Source of the DNA: Cephalopachus bancanus
Lineage: Eukaryota; Chordata; Mammalia; Primates; Tarsiidae
DNA length: 64,000 nucleotides
Assembly (NCBI GenBank): GCA_027257055.1
Contig: JAPVLO010000097.1
Coordinates: 6,797,001-6,861,000 of the forward strand
Direction: 5' to 3'
The translations under genes were made by a program, and so were the position numbers. The notes beneath the pieces are model-generated. The model did no database searches and was not told the origin of the DNA. It worked only from the letters and a program-made list of their open reading frames with translations. Within the stretch, counting starts at the first letter, position 1; each line of letters opens with the position of its first letter. Shown piece after piece: positions 1 to 13,500 of this stretch.

Positions 1-258
1 ACACAGCATCTTACTCATATATCCCCTCACTACCTTCCTCTCGCCTCAGCATTTTTCATTTAAAGAAATGTTACCACAATACCACCTCCAAAATAACTCC
101 GTCAAAAATATTTAACCTGAATCTAAGCTTGAGAAAACAACCAGACAAAACAAAATATAGGAACATTCTGCAAAACAACTAATCTGGACACTTATAGCAT
201 TATAACATAATAACTACAAAAAGGTTGAAAACTCTTCTAGATTTCAAAGAGCCAAAGA

Positions 259-560
259 GCCAGGCATGGTGGCTCACATCTATAATCTATAATCCCAGCA
301 CCTTGGGAGGCTGAGGTAGGAGGACTGCTTGAGCCCAGAATTTAGGACCAGCCTAGGTAACACAGCAAGACCTCGTCTCTACAAAAAAGGAAAAGATTAG
401 CTGTGCAGATGGCATGCGCCTATAGTCCCAGCTACTCAAGAGGCTGAGGTGGAAGGATCGCCTGAGCCCAGCAGGTCAAGGCTGTGGCGAGCCATGATTT
501 TGCCATTGCACTCTAGTTTGGGTGACAGAATGAGACTCCAATTCAGAAAAAGAAAAAAAG
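259..560 (+). mobile_element. Alu, ancient form
   Basis: Full dimeric Alu in intron 7 of TAF4B. It runs from ccaggcatggtggctcac to a degraded A-rich tail and has a six-base internal duplication (tctataatctataatc) near the start. Confidence 0.9.
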
Positions 561-965
561 AGACTAAAGAGATATGTCAACTAAACATAATATGCAATTA
601 TTCATTGGGAACAAGACCAGAAAAAAAAAAGCTCTAAAATGATATTATTGGGGCAACAGGGGAAATATTAATTTCCCCTTTGTGACAAATATGTTGTGGT
701 TATATAAAAACAAACACTTTTTAAGAGACACATACACTGTGCACTGTCAAAATTTTTGCAACCAATTCTCAGATGTTCAGCAAAAACATATGTATGCTTT
801 TGGATATAAGTAGCAAGAGGGAGACAAAGCAAATGAGGTAAAAAATTAACAACTGGTCAAACCAGGCAAATGGTATACAGCCTTGCCAGTTTTTCACAAG
901 TCTTGCTGGTTTTCTGACGGTTTTAAATTTTCAAATAACTGAGCAAGAAATGAAACGTTACTCAC

Positions 966-1580
966 TAGCTGCCTGACTTTAACTGCCTGTGGAATTCCAG
1001 TTGGTTGTGAAAGGACAGGACCTGACTGGGCAAGTTTGATCTGGATTGGAGCGCCAATGACGGGCTTGTCAGATGTGGTCCGAGCAGAAGTAACAACAGG
1101 TTTCACAGATGGAAGACATATAGCTGCAGCTGAAGTTTCTCCAAAAGTTACTGTTGGAAGGGCTAGCGTTACAGCTGTTCCAGAGGCAACTGGCTTTTCA
1201 GGCTGCAGTGCGACTGCTGTCACTGTGTTTGGTACAGATGTCACAAGTGGTTTTGAAGTCTGAAGCAAAACAGTTCCAGCTGTTGTTCCTCCTGGTACAG
1301 CAGCTGGGCCCACAGAATGAAGTGCCACAACTCCAGCTTTTGCTCCCCCTGGACCAACAAGTGGGTTCAGAGTTTGCAATGACACAGTTCTGGGTGTTGT
1401 TGCTCCAGAAACAACAACAGACTTTTCAGACTGGATTGAGGAAACTGTTGACGTAACCACAGGAGACGTGGCTGTAGCACAGGTAGGAATGACCAACACC
1501 TCGCTAGAAGTCTGCTGAACACACTGTTGAATGAAGCTCTGGGAGTTAGGCAGAAGTCGTCGTAAGGCAATCACACTTTT
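966..1580 (-). CDS. TAF4B: TAF4B exon 7
   Basis: A 615-bp, 205-codon open exon. It starts [20 protein letters not shown], which completes the TAFH region. It continues as a Val/Thr/Ser/Pro-rich coactivator segment with repeated short motifs ([30 protein letters not shown]) and ends AVKVRQL before the donor GTGAGT at 965-960. The acceptor is tttctag at 1587-1581. The open frame seen beyond 966 is read-through into intron 7. The next exons lie left of the window. Confidence 0.95.
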
Positions 1581-4500
1581 CTAGAAACAGAGGGAAGGAA
1601 AGAAAAAACACTGATAACTAAACACAATGATTAAAAAAACACATTGGCTACTAGTAAAACAAAATTTTGTATTTCCTATCCTTACAACATAAAGTCAACC
1701 AAAAGTACAGCAGTATTTCAGCTGAAGACACCTGATAACACTTATTTACATCCTGTCATTAACAAGGATAAAATCAAATGGAAGCCCAAAAGTGCTTTAT
1801 TTTTCAATATGAAATTACTATGTCTCTGGATTAAACTTGTTTTGTATACCTCAATATCAATTTGGCAATATAAAACACTGTATCACACATTTCTATAATC
1901 ATCTAAACCCCACAACAGATCATTAATGACTTCAGGGTAAGTTTATTTACACCATAGCAGGACCTAGCTCTTTTTGTTAAATAACTTTCAAACTTTGGAT
2001 AGAGATAGTCTTTACATCAAAGTAAAATTAATACGAAGGGAATTTTAGGATCTGAAAGAATTTCCTTAGTTGAGTTAGCATATTTTCTAACTGGATTTTA
2101 AGTCAATGTCTATCTTTATATCCTACTGAAACAGCGAAGGCAATAAAAACTAAAAACTGGCAGGTTCTACCTTTTCATGTCTGGGATTTTGTTTGTTTTG
2201 CATAAGAAAAAAGATACAAAGGTAGATAAATAGTAGGTCATCTTTCTGGTTGATGGAAGAGTTCCTTGTTGTTAACTTAAATTTAATCTGCCTACAATAA
2301 GTTAGTAACAATGGAAGTAATAAATACATACATACATACACATACATAAAACTGCAGTCCTTAAGAAACAAATAATATTGCTCCTTTTGTTTTAGTCATA
2401 AAAAAAATTGAGTACATTCTCATTTGAAGAGATTTTCAAAAAATATCTATAAAATGGTAACAAAAGGAAGTAAAAAGCAAAAATTCCCTCATAATCTTTT
2501 TACAAAATTTATAAATGGCAGAAAACAAACTGCTTTGGAAATACATGAACAAATAATTTAAGTAAGCTTAAATAAGAAATCTAAGAAAAGGAGAATTCTC
2601 AGAAAAACCTAATTGTACAAAAAAAATTAAAGTAATGAGATGTAAAGATACAACCATATAAATGTATATCTATATTATCTCCTGCTTACCTTGAATGCCA
2701 AATCCCTCATCCCTATGCAAAATCCAAAAGCTCTCAAGGAAAAATTCTCAAGAAAAAAAGAAAAGCATAAGGATGAATAGATTCCTAGAAAGCCAATACA
2801 AAGTAAAATGCTTCATGGTAATAATTGGTAACTTAAAGTTAGTGCTATCTAGCAAGCAGAATCAGGTAGCCTAAATTCTGGACCTGTTAGTTTGATCAAA
2901 GTGTGTCAATTTAAATAGTTTTCTCATCTCTAAAATGGAAAATACTGTATTGTATCACCTAGCATCTAGTCTTAAAAGTGCAAATAATGCAAATTAAATA
3001 TGAAGTATCTAACAATGCATCTGATACATAGTAGGTGGTGACTAACTTTCCTCCTTCTCCACACTGTATCCAAAGAGAATTAAACATACATAAACTCAAG
3101 AGAGTTGTCGTTATTATGTATAGCACCTATATATAAAGCTCACAGAACCTTTGCACTGAAAGTGAAAGAACTGTCTATAACTTTTCCAATATTCAGAAAA
3201 AGGGCAAGAGTTGTTTCACAAAATAGTACATCACGTTTTTAGAAAAATCTATCCAATCCTAGTTATGGGCTTCCTCTAGAACTATAAAGGCCAAATCTCT
3301 TTCATGTAGATGAGCTTAAAACCCACATATATTAGGTATTGTGCTGGTCTTTCAGTCTTCTCTTCCCTAAACCAAGTCTTCTCTGGTGAAAACGTTCTCA
3401 GTTTCTTTAGCTATACTTCATGTCACATGATGAGGACCTTCCTAATGAATGTGATCACCCTCTCAGAGACAGTTTCCACCATTTTAATTTCCATATGAAA
3501 ATGTAGCGCTGGCAGGACATGATGGCTCACGCCTGTAATCTCAGTACTTTGGGAGGCAGAGACGACAGGATAGCCTGAACTCAGGGGTTTGAGACTAGCC
3601 TGAGTAACATGGCTAGACTTTGTCTATATAAATTAAAAAATCTGCCGGGCATCGTGGCACATGCCTGTGCTTTCAGCTACTTGGAAGGCTGAGGCGGAGG
3701 GATCATCTGAGCCCAGTAGCTCAAGGCTGTGGTGGCTGTGAGCGTGCCACTGTACTCCAGCCTGGGTGACAGAGTGAGACTCCGACACCAAAAAAAAAAA
3801 AAAAAAAAAAAAAAAGGTAGCATCCTATCTTCCTTCCCTGAGGTAACAAAAGGAGTCTTCCATTATGAAGCCTCTTTCACCTCCCCTACACAATTAACCC
3901 AATATTTTCTAAAGGTAACTCCTCATTTTATTATGTCAATATTTGAGACAAGTCTTTGTTTCCCAATAGCCCTGGGTCTTTAATGATTTAATAAATTTCA
4001 ATTTGATTCCTTTTCAACCTCTGAATATCTAAAAGAAATATATATTTTTAAAGTCTGCCAAAGCTGGCTCTTTTTATCAAAGTTACTGTTCTCCATCAAA
4101 ATTGTATTCAACTCAATTAACTGTAGAGAAGAGTATACTTAACAACATAAATTAATTTTTAAAAAATAATAGTCTTCCCACCAAATTTGGCATCATGTGG
4201 TTTATTATTGTAAGGGAATAAGAGTCAATAGAAGGTCCTAATTTCTCACACAGACACAAAGTCAAGAAGCTTTGAACAACAACCTCTCTTGTTTTATTGT
4301 TCTTTGCCTTATTGTGCTTCATAGATATGCATTCTGTTTTGTTTTGTTTTACAAACTGAAAATTTATGGCAACTCTCAACACCATTTTTCCAACAGTATA
4401 TGCTCACTTCCTGTCTCTATGTCACATTTTGGTAGTTCTTGTAATATTTCATCTTTCATTATTATGTATCTGTGATATGTTTTGTGTTCAGTGATCTTTG

Positions 4501-7500
4501 ATGCTACTATTATAACTGTTTTCAGATACTACACCCACAGCTACACATAAGATGAAGAACTCAACAATGAATATTGTGTATATTCTTTCCGCTCCTCTGA
4601 CTGGCCACTCCCCATCTCTCTCTCTCCCCTCAGGCCTCCCTATTCCCTGAGACACAGTTACATGTATACGTATATGTATATGTATACATATATTTTTTTT
4701 TTTTGAGTAGGAGTCTCACTCTGTCACCCAGGCTGAAGTGCAGTGGTACACTCACGGCCACCGCAGCCTCGACCTGCTGGGCTCAGGTGATCTGTCTGTC
4801 TCAGCCTTCCAAGTAGCTGGAACCACAGGCACATGCCATCACACCCAGCTAATTTTTTTGATTTATTGTAGAGACCAAGTCTCACCAAGTTGCCCAGACT
4901 GGTCTTGAAACCCTAGGCTCAGGCAATCCTCTCACCTCAGTCTCCCAAAATACGGGGATTATAGGCGTGAGCCACTGCGTCCAGCCAACACAACAATATT
5001 GATATGAGGCCAATTAATAATCTTATAATGCCCTCTAAGTGTTCAAGAGAAAGGAAGAGTCACACATCTTTCATTTTAAGTCAAAAGCTAGAAGTGGTCA
5101 AACTTAGTAATGAAGGCATGCCAAAAGTCAAAACAGGTGCAGAGCTAGACCTCTAGTGCCAAACAGCCAGGTTGTGAATGCAAAGGAAAAGTTATTGAGG
5201 GAAATTAAAAAGTACTACTCTAGTGAGTACACAAGCAATAAAGTGAAACAACCTTATTACTGATATGGAGAAAGTTTTAGTGATCTGGATAGAAGATCAA
5301 ACTAACCAAAACATTCCCTCAAGCCAAAATCTAATCCACAGCAAGGTCCTAACTCTCTTCAATTTTATGAAGGATGAGAGAGGTGAGAAAGCTGCAGAAG
5401 AATGGAGCTAACAGAGATTGGTTTGTGAGATTTAAGGAAAGAAGCTATCTCCATAACATAAAAGTGCAAAGTGAAACAGCAAGTGCTTATGTAGAAACTG
5501 CACATTAAAGAATAAACACACAAGCCGGGCTCGGTGGCTCAGCCTGTAATCCCAGCGCTTTGGGAGCCTGAGGCGAGTTGAGCCGGCGGGTTCGAGACCC
5601 GCCTGGGCAACTTGGCGAGACCTCATCTCTATAAATCAAAAAAATCAGCCGGGCGTGGTAGCGCCTGCCTGTAGTTCCGCTACTTGGAAGGCTGAGGCGG
5701 AAGGATTGCCGGAGCCCAGCAGGTCGAGGTTGCGGTGGCCGGGAGCGGCCACTGCACTCCAGTCTGGGTGACGGAGTGAGACTCCAACTCAAAAAAATTT
5801 TAAAAATTAAAAAAGAATAAATACACATTAAAAAAATAAAATTACAAAAAAAACCCAGAAACTGAGGCAAGTTATCCAGAAGATCTAGCTAAGATCACTG
5901 ACGGAGGTGGCCACACTAAACAATAGATTTTCAATGGAGACAAAAGAGTTTTCTATTGCAAAAAGATGCCATCTAGGACTTTCCTAGTTTTTCATAGAAG
6001 GGAAGTCAATGCCTGGCTTCAAAGTTTCAAAGAACAGCCTGACTCTCTTGTTAGGGGATAATGTGGTGAGGACTTTAAGTTGAAGCCAATGCTCACCTAC
6101 AACTCTGAAAGTTCTAGGACCCTTAAAAAAGTATCCTAACTCAACTCTGCTTGTGCTTTAGCAATGAAAAAACCAAGCCTGGATGACAGCATTCTGTTTA
6201 CAACACAGTTTATTGAGTATTTTAACCTCACTGTTGAGACCTACTCAGAAAAAAAGATCCCTTTCAAACTATTACTGCTCATTGACAGTGCACCTGGTCA
6301 CCCAAGAGCTCTGATGGAGATGTACAAAAAAGATTAATGTTGTTCTGTGTCAACTGATATAACATCCATTCTGCAACCATGGATCAGGGAATAATTTGTA
6401 ATTTCAAGTCTTATTATTTCAGAAACACATTTCACAAAGACTATAGTTAGCTAGGTGCAGTGGCTCATGCCTGTAATCCCAGCACTATGGGAGGAGGAGA
6501 CAAGAGGACTGTCTGAGTCCAGAGGTTAAAGACCAGCCTGGGCAACTTGGTGAGACCTCATCTTTACAATAAATCAAAAAAATTAGCTGGATGCGGTGAT
6601 GCATGCCTGTAGTTTCAGCTACTTGGGAGGCTGAGGCAGAAGGATTGCCTGAGCCCAGCAGTTCAAGGCTACAGTGGCTGTGAGCATGCCACTGCACTCT
6701 AGCCTGGGCAACAGAGTGAGACTCTGATTCAAAAAAAAAAAACACTACAGTTGCCATAGAGAGTAATTCCTCTATTGGATCCAGATGGAGTAAATTGAAA
6801 GCCTTCTGGAAAAGATTCACCATTCTACAAGCCATTAAGAATATTTATGACTCATGGGAAGAAGTCAAAATATCAACATTAACAGCAGTTTGCAAGAAGT
6901 TGATTCCAACTCTCATGAATGACTTTGAGGGGTTCAAGACTTCAGTGAAGGAAGTAAATGCAGATGTGGTGGAAATAGCAAGAAAACTAGAATTAGAAGG
7001 AGTCTGAAGGTGTGACTGAATTGTTGCAATCTCATGATAAAAGTTGAATGGGAATGAAGAGCTGCTTCTTATGGATGAATATAGAATGTGGTTTTTTGAG
7101 ATGAACTCTACTCCTGGTGAAGATGCTATGAATGTTGCTAAATGACAACAAAAGATTTAGAATATATTGGTACAAGAATAGGCATACCGACCAATGGAGC
7201 AGGATAGAGGTTCTGGAAGCAAAGTCTCAATTTCTCAACCAACTCATCTTTGACAAAGCCTCCAGCAACAACCACTGGGGAGAGGAGAACCCATTCAGCA
7301 AATGGTGCTGGGAAAACTGGCTGATCACATGCAGAAGAATGAAACAAGACCCCCTACATATCACCATACACAAAAATTAACTCTAAATCGATCAAAGACC
7401 TAAATGTAAAACCTCAAACTATAAGAATCTTAGAAAATGCAGAAGACACTCTTATGGAAATTGGAACAGGCAACCAATTCCTGATCATAACCCCAAGTGA

Positions 7501-10500
7501 TAAGATAGACATAAGAGGTAAGATAGACAAGTGGGACCTCATCAAACTGACAAGCTTTTGCAAAGTAAAAGAAACCATCAAGAGAGTAGGCAGACAATCT
7601 ACTCTCTGGGAAAAATTTTTTGCCAACAGAATATCTGGCAAAGGCCTAATACCCAGGATCTACAAGGAACTCAAATGTGTCGAAAGGAAAAAAACAAACA
7701 GTCCCATTAAAAAGTAGACAAAAGGCTGGGTTCAGTGGCTCAGCCTGTAAACCCAGCACTCTGGAAGGCTGAGGTAAGTGGATTGCCCGAGCCCGTGGGT
7801 TCGAGACCAGCCCAGACAATTTGGTGAGACCTCATCTCTACAGTAAAAAAATTTTTTAAAAATTAGCCAGGCATGGTAGTGTGCACCTGTAGTTCCAGTC
7901 ACTTGGAAGGCTGAGACACGGAAGGATCTCCAGAGCCCAGCAGGTTGAAGCTGGGGTGGCCATGAGTGTGCCACTGCACTCCAGTCTGGGTGACAGAGTG
8001 AGACTCCAACTCAAAAAAAAAGTAGGCAAAAGACATGAATAGGCCTGGCTCGGTGGCTCAGTCTGTAATCCCATGCCTTAGGAGGCCGAGGTGAGTGAAT
8101 TGCCTGAGACCGCGGGTTCGAGACCCGCCTGGGCAACTTGGCAAGGCCTCATCTCCACAATATATCAAAAAAAATTAGTCAGGCGTGGTAGCACACGCCT
8201 GTAGCTCCAGCTACTAGGAAGGCTAAGGCAGAATGATCACCGGAGTCCAGCAGGTGGAGGCTGCAGTGGCCGGGAGCGGCCACTGCATTCCAGTCTGGGT
8301 GACAAAGTAAGACTCCAACTCAAAAAAAAAAAAAGACATGAATAGACACTTCTCAAAAGAAGATATATGGGCAGCCAGCCAACACACATGAAAAAGTGCT
8401 CAGCCTCACACATCATCAAAAATGCAAACCAAAACCACACTGAGATACCACCTAACCCCAGTAAGAATGGCCATCACTAATCAAACAACAACAGATGCTG
8501 GCAAGGATGTGGAGAAAAAGGAACGCTTCTACACTGCTAGTGGGAATGCAAGCTAGTGCAACCTCTCTGGAAGATAGTGTGGCGAATTCTGAAAGAACTA
8601 GAAATTGACCTTCCATATGAGCCAGCAATCCCCTTATTGGGAATATACCCGGAGGAACTCAAGTCATTCTACCATAAAGATACCTGCACACGCATGCTTG
8701 CCACAGCTCTATTCACAATAGCAAAAACATGAACTCAACCATGCTGCCCATCGAAGCTGGACTGGATAAAAAAAATGCGGTACATATACACAATGGAATA
8801 TTATGCAGCCATATAAAAGAACAAACATACGGAATTCACAGCAACTTGAATGGATTTAGAGTCGATCATACTCAGTGATCTATCACAGAAACAAACAACA
8901 GGGTACCAAATGTTCTCAACTTATCAGAGGACCTTGAACAATTATCATAATACTGTAAGAAAGAAATTGGCAGTAGTGGGTAACTCCCAAGGGAGAGGGA
9001 GTAGGATTGGCAGTTGAGGGAAATTGCCAGGGGAAGGAGGGGCATACCTCATCAACAAGGGTACCTGTATAATGAACAGTTGTATACCTAACCCTGAATT
9101 GTACCCCACATCTTTAAAGTTTAAAAAAACTTTAAAAAAAAGACTTAGAATATGACATCAACTTTCTTGATAAAGCAGCAGCAGGGTATGAGAAGACGGA
9201 CTCAAATTTTGAAAGACATTCTACTATGGATAAAATGCTATCACACAGCACTACATGCTACAGAGAAATTTTTCATAAAAGGAAGAATAACTGATGCCAC
9301 AAACTTCACCAGTATCTTATTTTAAGAAATTGCAGCCGGGTTCGGTGGCTCAGCCTATAATCCCGCGCTTTGGGAGTCTGAGGTGAGTGGACTGCCTGAG
9401 CCGGCAGGTTCGAGACCTGCCTGGGCAACTTGGTGAGACCTCATCTCTGCAATAAATCCAAAAAAAAACAATTAGCTGGGCGTGATAGCGCACACCTGTA
9501 GTTCCAGCTACTGGAATGCTGAGGCAGAAGGATCGCCGGAGCCCAGCAGGTTGAGGCTGCGGTGGCCGGGAACAGCCACTGCACTCCAGTCTGGGTGACA
9601 GAGTGAGACTTTAACTTTAAAAAAAAAAAAAAAAGAGAGATTGCCATTGCCACCCCAATCTTTGGCAACCAATCTTTGGCCCCAATCAGAGTGATCACAG
9701 TGATGACGCTAATCAGTCCACTGCCATCAACATCAAGGCAAGACTCTCCACCATCAAAAAAATTACAACCCACTGAAGGTTTGGATGATTGCTAGCATCT
9801 TTCAGCAACAAAGTATTTTTTAATTAAGGTGTATACTTTTTATTTTTAGATATAATGCTATTGTATACCCAACAGCTATAGTAGAGTATAAATGTAACTT
9901 TTATATGCACTGGGAAAACTAAAATTTATGTGACTCTCTATTGGGATATTACCTTTATCGTGGCAGTCTAGAACCAAACCCACAGTATCTCCAAGGTATG
10001 CCTGTATATTCCCATATAAGCATTAAGCAATATAATCATTAAATTACATTCATGAACAAAGGTGTTACTTTTGTTTTTTCAAAGTGTTCACATGAAAAGA
10101 ACACTATGAATGTGCTTTATAGCTTATGAAAGCACTGAGGTTTCTCCACATTGTTAGTATCATTATCACATTTAATTGCTGTTATATTAAAACATTCAGG
10201 TTTTCAATTATTTTTGAGTAATCGAATCCAAATCATTGCATCTAAGCAACCCATAACTCTACCTTAAGAAAAGGAACGAGGTGAGGCTGAGGTGAAGACT
10301 TGAGTTCAACATAGAGTTTCCTGGTAAATTCTTCTGCTTCAATTTTTGCATCCTGATGGGAGAAAGAAAGTAAACAATTTTAGGTCTACAAATATTCTAA
10401 AAGAGGCAAAGTATATAATTTCATGATTGTAGACATAGTAAGCTTTTCACAAGTGATAAAGTACATCATTAAATGCAAGAATTTTCCATGTCATCTGTGA

Positions 10501-13500
10501 AATAACTAAACATAAATGACAGAGATATTTATTCATAAAGAATACAATGAAGGGATGATCAGGTTTTTTTCAAAAGATACCAGTAAGCAAAGTAAGAGAA
10601 GAGCTGACTAGCTGAATAATGCTATATTACTACAGTCTGTTCAGAACAATTAAGAAATGAAAACACAGGAGTCCTAAGTGTCTTAGGGTGGGGAATAGGA
10701 ATTTAATTGGTTTGGGTTGTTTTCCCTTTTTCAATTTTTAAATTACCTTAACAAAGCTGAGACTGTATTTTTCGAATGCCATTGCAAATCCATAATAGCA
10801 GTTCCAGAGAACTGAGGAAAACTTACATAGCTGCTTTGCACTCTTAAGCATTTCAGAAGTCTGTGAGGTCTCAATCACGTTTACATTAATACTAAGATTG
10901 CTGCCGAGCGTGGTGGCTCAAGCCTGTAATCCCAGCACTTTGGGAAGACAGGGTGAGAGGACTGCCTGAGTCCAGGGGTTCAAGACCAGCCTGAGCAACT
11001 TGATGAGATCTCATCTCTACAAATCAAAAAATTAGCTGGGCACGGTGGCATGCGCCTGTAATTCTAGTTACTTGGAAGGCTGAGGTGGAAGGATCACCTG
11101 AGCCCAGTGGCCATGAGTGTGCCACTGCACTCCAGCCTGGGTGACAGAGTGAGACTCCAACTCAAAAAACCAAACAAAAAAATACTAAGATTATTTTCAC
11201 TAGGTTGAGATTTGCATAGATGGTACAAAAGCAAGAGCAGGTAAAACTACTGGTAAAAGAGGCAATGGCAAGCCGGGCTCAGTGGCTCAGCCTGTAATCC
11301 TGCGCTTTGGGAGGCCGAGGTGAGTGAATTGCCTGAGCCCACAGGTTCGAGACCCACCTGGGCAACTTAGCAAGACCTCATCTCTACAATAAATCAAAAA
11401 CTAGCCGGGTGTGGTAACGTGTGCCTGTAGTTTCAGCTACTTGGAAGGCTGAGGCGGAAGGATCGCCAGAGCCCAGCAGGTGGAGGCTGCGGTGGCAGGG
11501 AGAGGCCACTGCACTCCAGTCTGGGCGACAGAGTGAGACTCCAACTCAAAAAAAAAAAGAGAGGCAGTGGCAAAGTGAAATAGTCATCATCATATTCTAC
11601 ATTGCTACACACCTGCAGTTAAAAAGAAGAAAAATAGAGCCAGCTTCACTTTAAAATTTCCATGATGAAGCAGTAAAAGTTAATTTTACTAAATCTCAAT
11701 GCTTCAATAGACATCTCTTTAATATTGTGTATAACGAATTGGGACCCCAGCAGGGTACAGTGGCTCACAACTATAATCCTAGCAATTTGGGAGGCCGAGG
11801 CAGGCACACTGTTTGAGCCCAGGAGTTTGAGAGCAGCCTGGGTAACACAGAGAAACTTTATCTCTACAAAAATAAATGAATGAATGAATAAGTCCGGTGC
11901 CTTGATATACGCCTGTAGTTCCAGATACTCAGGATGCTGAGGTGGAAGCATCACCTAAACCCAGGAGGTTAAGGCTGTGGTGAGCCATGATCATCGCGAT
12001 CATGTTACTGCACTCCAGTCTGGGCAATAGAGAAAGACCCCGACTCCAAAAAGGTGGGAACTCCACTTAAAGCACTTCTGCTGTATACCAAAATAAGATG
12101 ATCAGGGAAAAGCACTTTATGACTGAGTCTACTGGAAAGGAGGACAAAGCAACCGTGGTTATTCAGACTTGGGTATTTGGTAAACATCTTCTCAAAAGCA
12201 AACTAAGCCTGTAATGGTAAGGAAAGTAACTGATAGTATTTGCTGCCAATGATAAAAATTAGGGGCTCTCAAACCAAAATTAGAATTTTGTAAAGTTTAT
12301 AATCACTATTCTAAACTTGATAACTTGTACTTAAAGAATTTTCTAATAATACTGTTGTTGAAATTAACAAGTAAGTTATTTTGCTGTCTTAACCCTTTGC
12401 ACTCAGATGTCCTCTCTGAGGTGACATTGTAAATCTAGCAAACCACTTGGATATTCCCTCTCAGGGAACATAAAGAGATTGCTGGTGATTATACAGGACA
12501 AACTTATTCAAGTGCAAATTTTTCAAAAATGTATGTTTCCTTGAAATTTTCCACTTAAATTGCACAAAAAAGAAAATAAAGACATGGAATAGATATTGAG
12601 ATATGATCAATCAGTTGAGAAGTGGTTTTCATGAATCACAAGTGCATTCTTCCACATTGTCTTTGAACAACAAGTTGGACAATAAATTATCTATTATTAA
12701 TGTGGAAGGAAGAAAATGAGACTGCATTGTCTGCTCGAATAAAAAAACACTAGGTGGAAGACGTCAAACAAATTACTACTGCACAGCATTTATCAAGGAA
12801 CCTGCAATGCATGCCGGTGACTGTTTCACACGTTACTACATGTTAGAAAACTATAAAATTTTAATCTTTTTGACACAAATAAATTCCTCAATGTCCAAAA
12901 TTCCATTATAAGTCAAATATCATTACAATAAAATAATTGGTTCCAATACCATATTATTTAATATGAAGTGATTAGTTTTTTACTATTTCAAAAAAGTACA
13001 GTCAAGTTGCTGGCTGGTGATCCGTGAGACGTCTCCAAATGCAAAGAGTTAAATAACAAATCTGGAAACATTGGAAGATCTGCATAACTCAGTGAACCAG
13101 TGTTTTCCAAATAACCAATGAATGCCATTATAAAAATCATACATGGATAAAAGATTAACTCAGACTGCAAGACAAACTACTAGACTCTAAAGAATATCCA
13201 CAATGATCTGGAGAAAAGCTATTAAAATACTCACTATTCCAATTACTTCTCAGTACAAAACTAGATATTCTCCAAATACTCCCAACAAAATAACATATCA
13301 CAAAACAGATTAAATGAGGAAGCAAACATGAGAAGCCAGGTGTTTTCTATTAAGTCAGACATAAAAGAGATTTGCAAAAAATGTAAAGCAAAGTCACTCT
13401 TCTCACTTAATTTTGTTGCTGTTGTTTTGAAAACTATTGTTTTCATTTAAATGTTATTTCTGTTACTATGTAATAGGTTTGTTATTTTTAAGTAAATAAA

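Larger units (their letters stand above)
7166..9137 (+). mobile_element. 5'-truncated L1 inserted in Tigger1
   Basis: This is the 3' part of a LINE-1: the end of ORF2 (encoding for example [12 protein letters not shown] and [13 protein letters not shown]), a 3' UTR and a short A-rich tail. It is flanked by a 16-bp target duplication, aaaagatttagaatat at 7150-7165 and aaaagacttagaatat at 9138-9153. Two Alus interrupt it (7724-8021 and 8042-8334), leaving about 1.4 kb of L1. The limited divergence of the duplication suggests a fairly recent, lineage-specific insertion. Confidence 0.93.
4277..10004 (+). mobile_element. Tigger1 (pogo superfamily) DNA transposon, broken by nested insertions
   Basis: The left end near 4277 resembles the Tigger1 terminal repeat (ctcttgttttattg). 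The right end, ccaaggtatgcctg, finishes at 10004 and is followed by ta, the pogo target. Between the insertions I can follow the Tigger1 sequence in order: the 5' non-coding part, the CENP-B-like transposase region (for example [19 protein letters not shown] encoded near 6260-6320), [13 protein letters not shown] at about 6856-6894, and the 3' end. Inserted into it are Alus (4693-4986, 5524-5816, 6450-6742, 9335-9634) and an L1 (7166-9137). Without them the element is about 2.5 kb, close to full length. It has many stops and frameshifts and is a fossil. Confidence 0.9.

Noticed and set aside
1036..1456. Plus-strand open frames opposite exon 7
   Set aside because: They are antisense shadows of the TAF4B coding sequence with no independent similarity.
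6795..7007. Tigger1 transposase frame as a domesticated gene
   Set aside because: It is a 70-codon piece inside a transposon with frameshifts on both sides and an L1 insertion shortly after.
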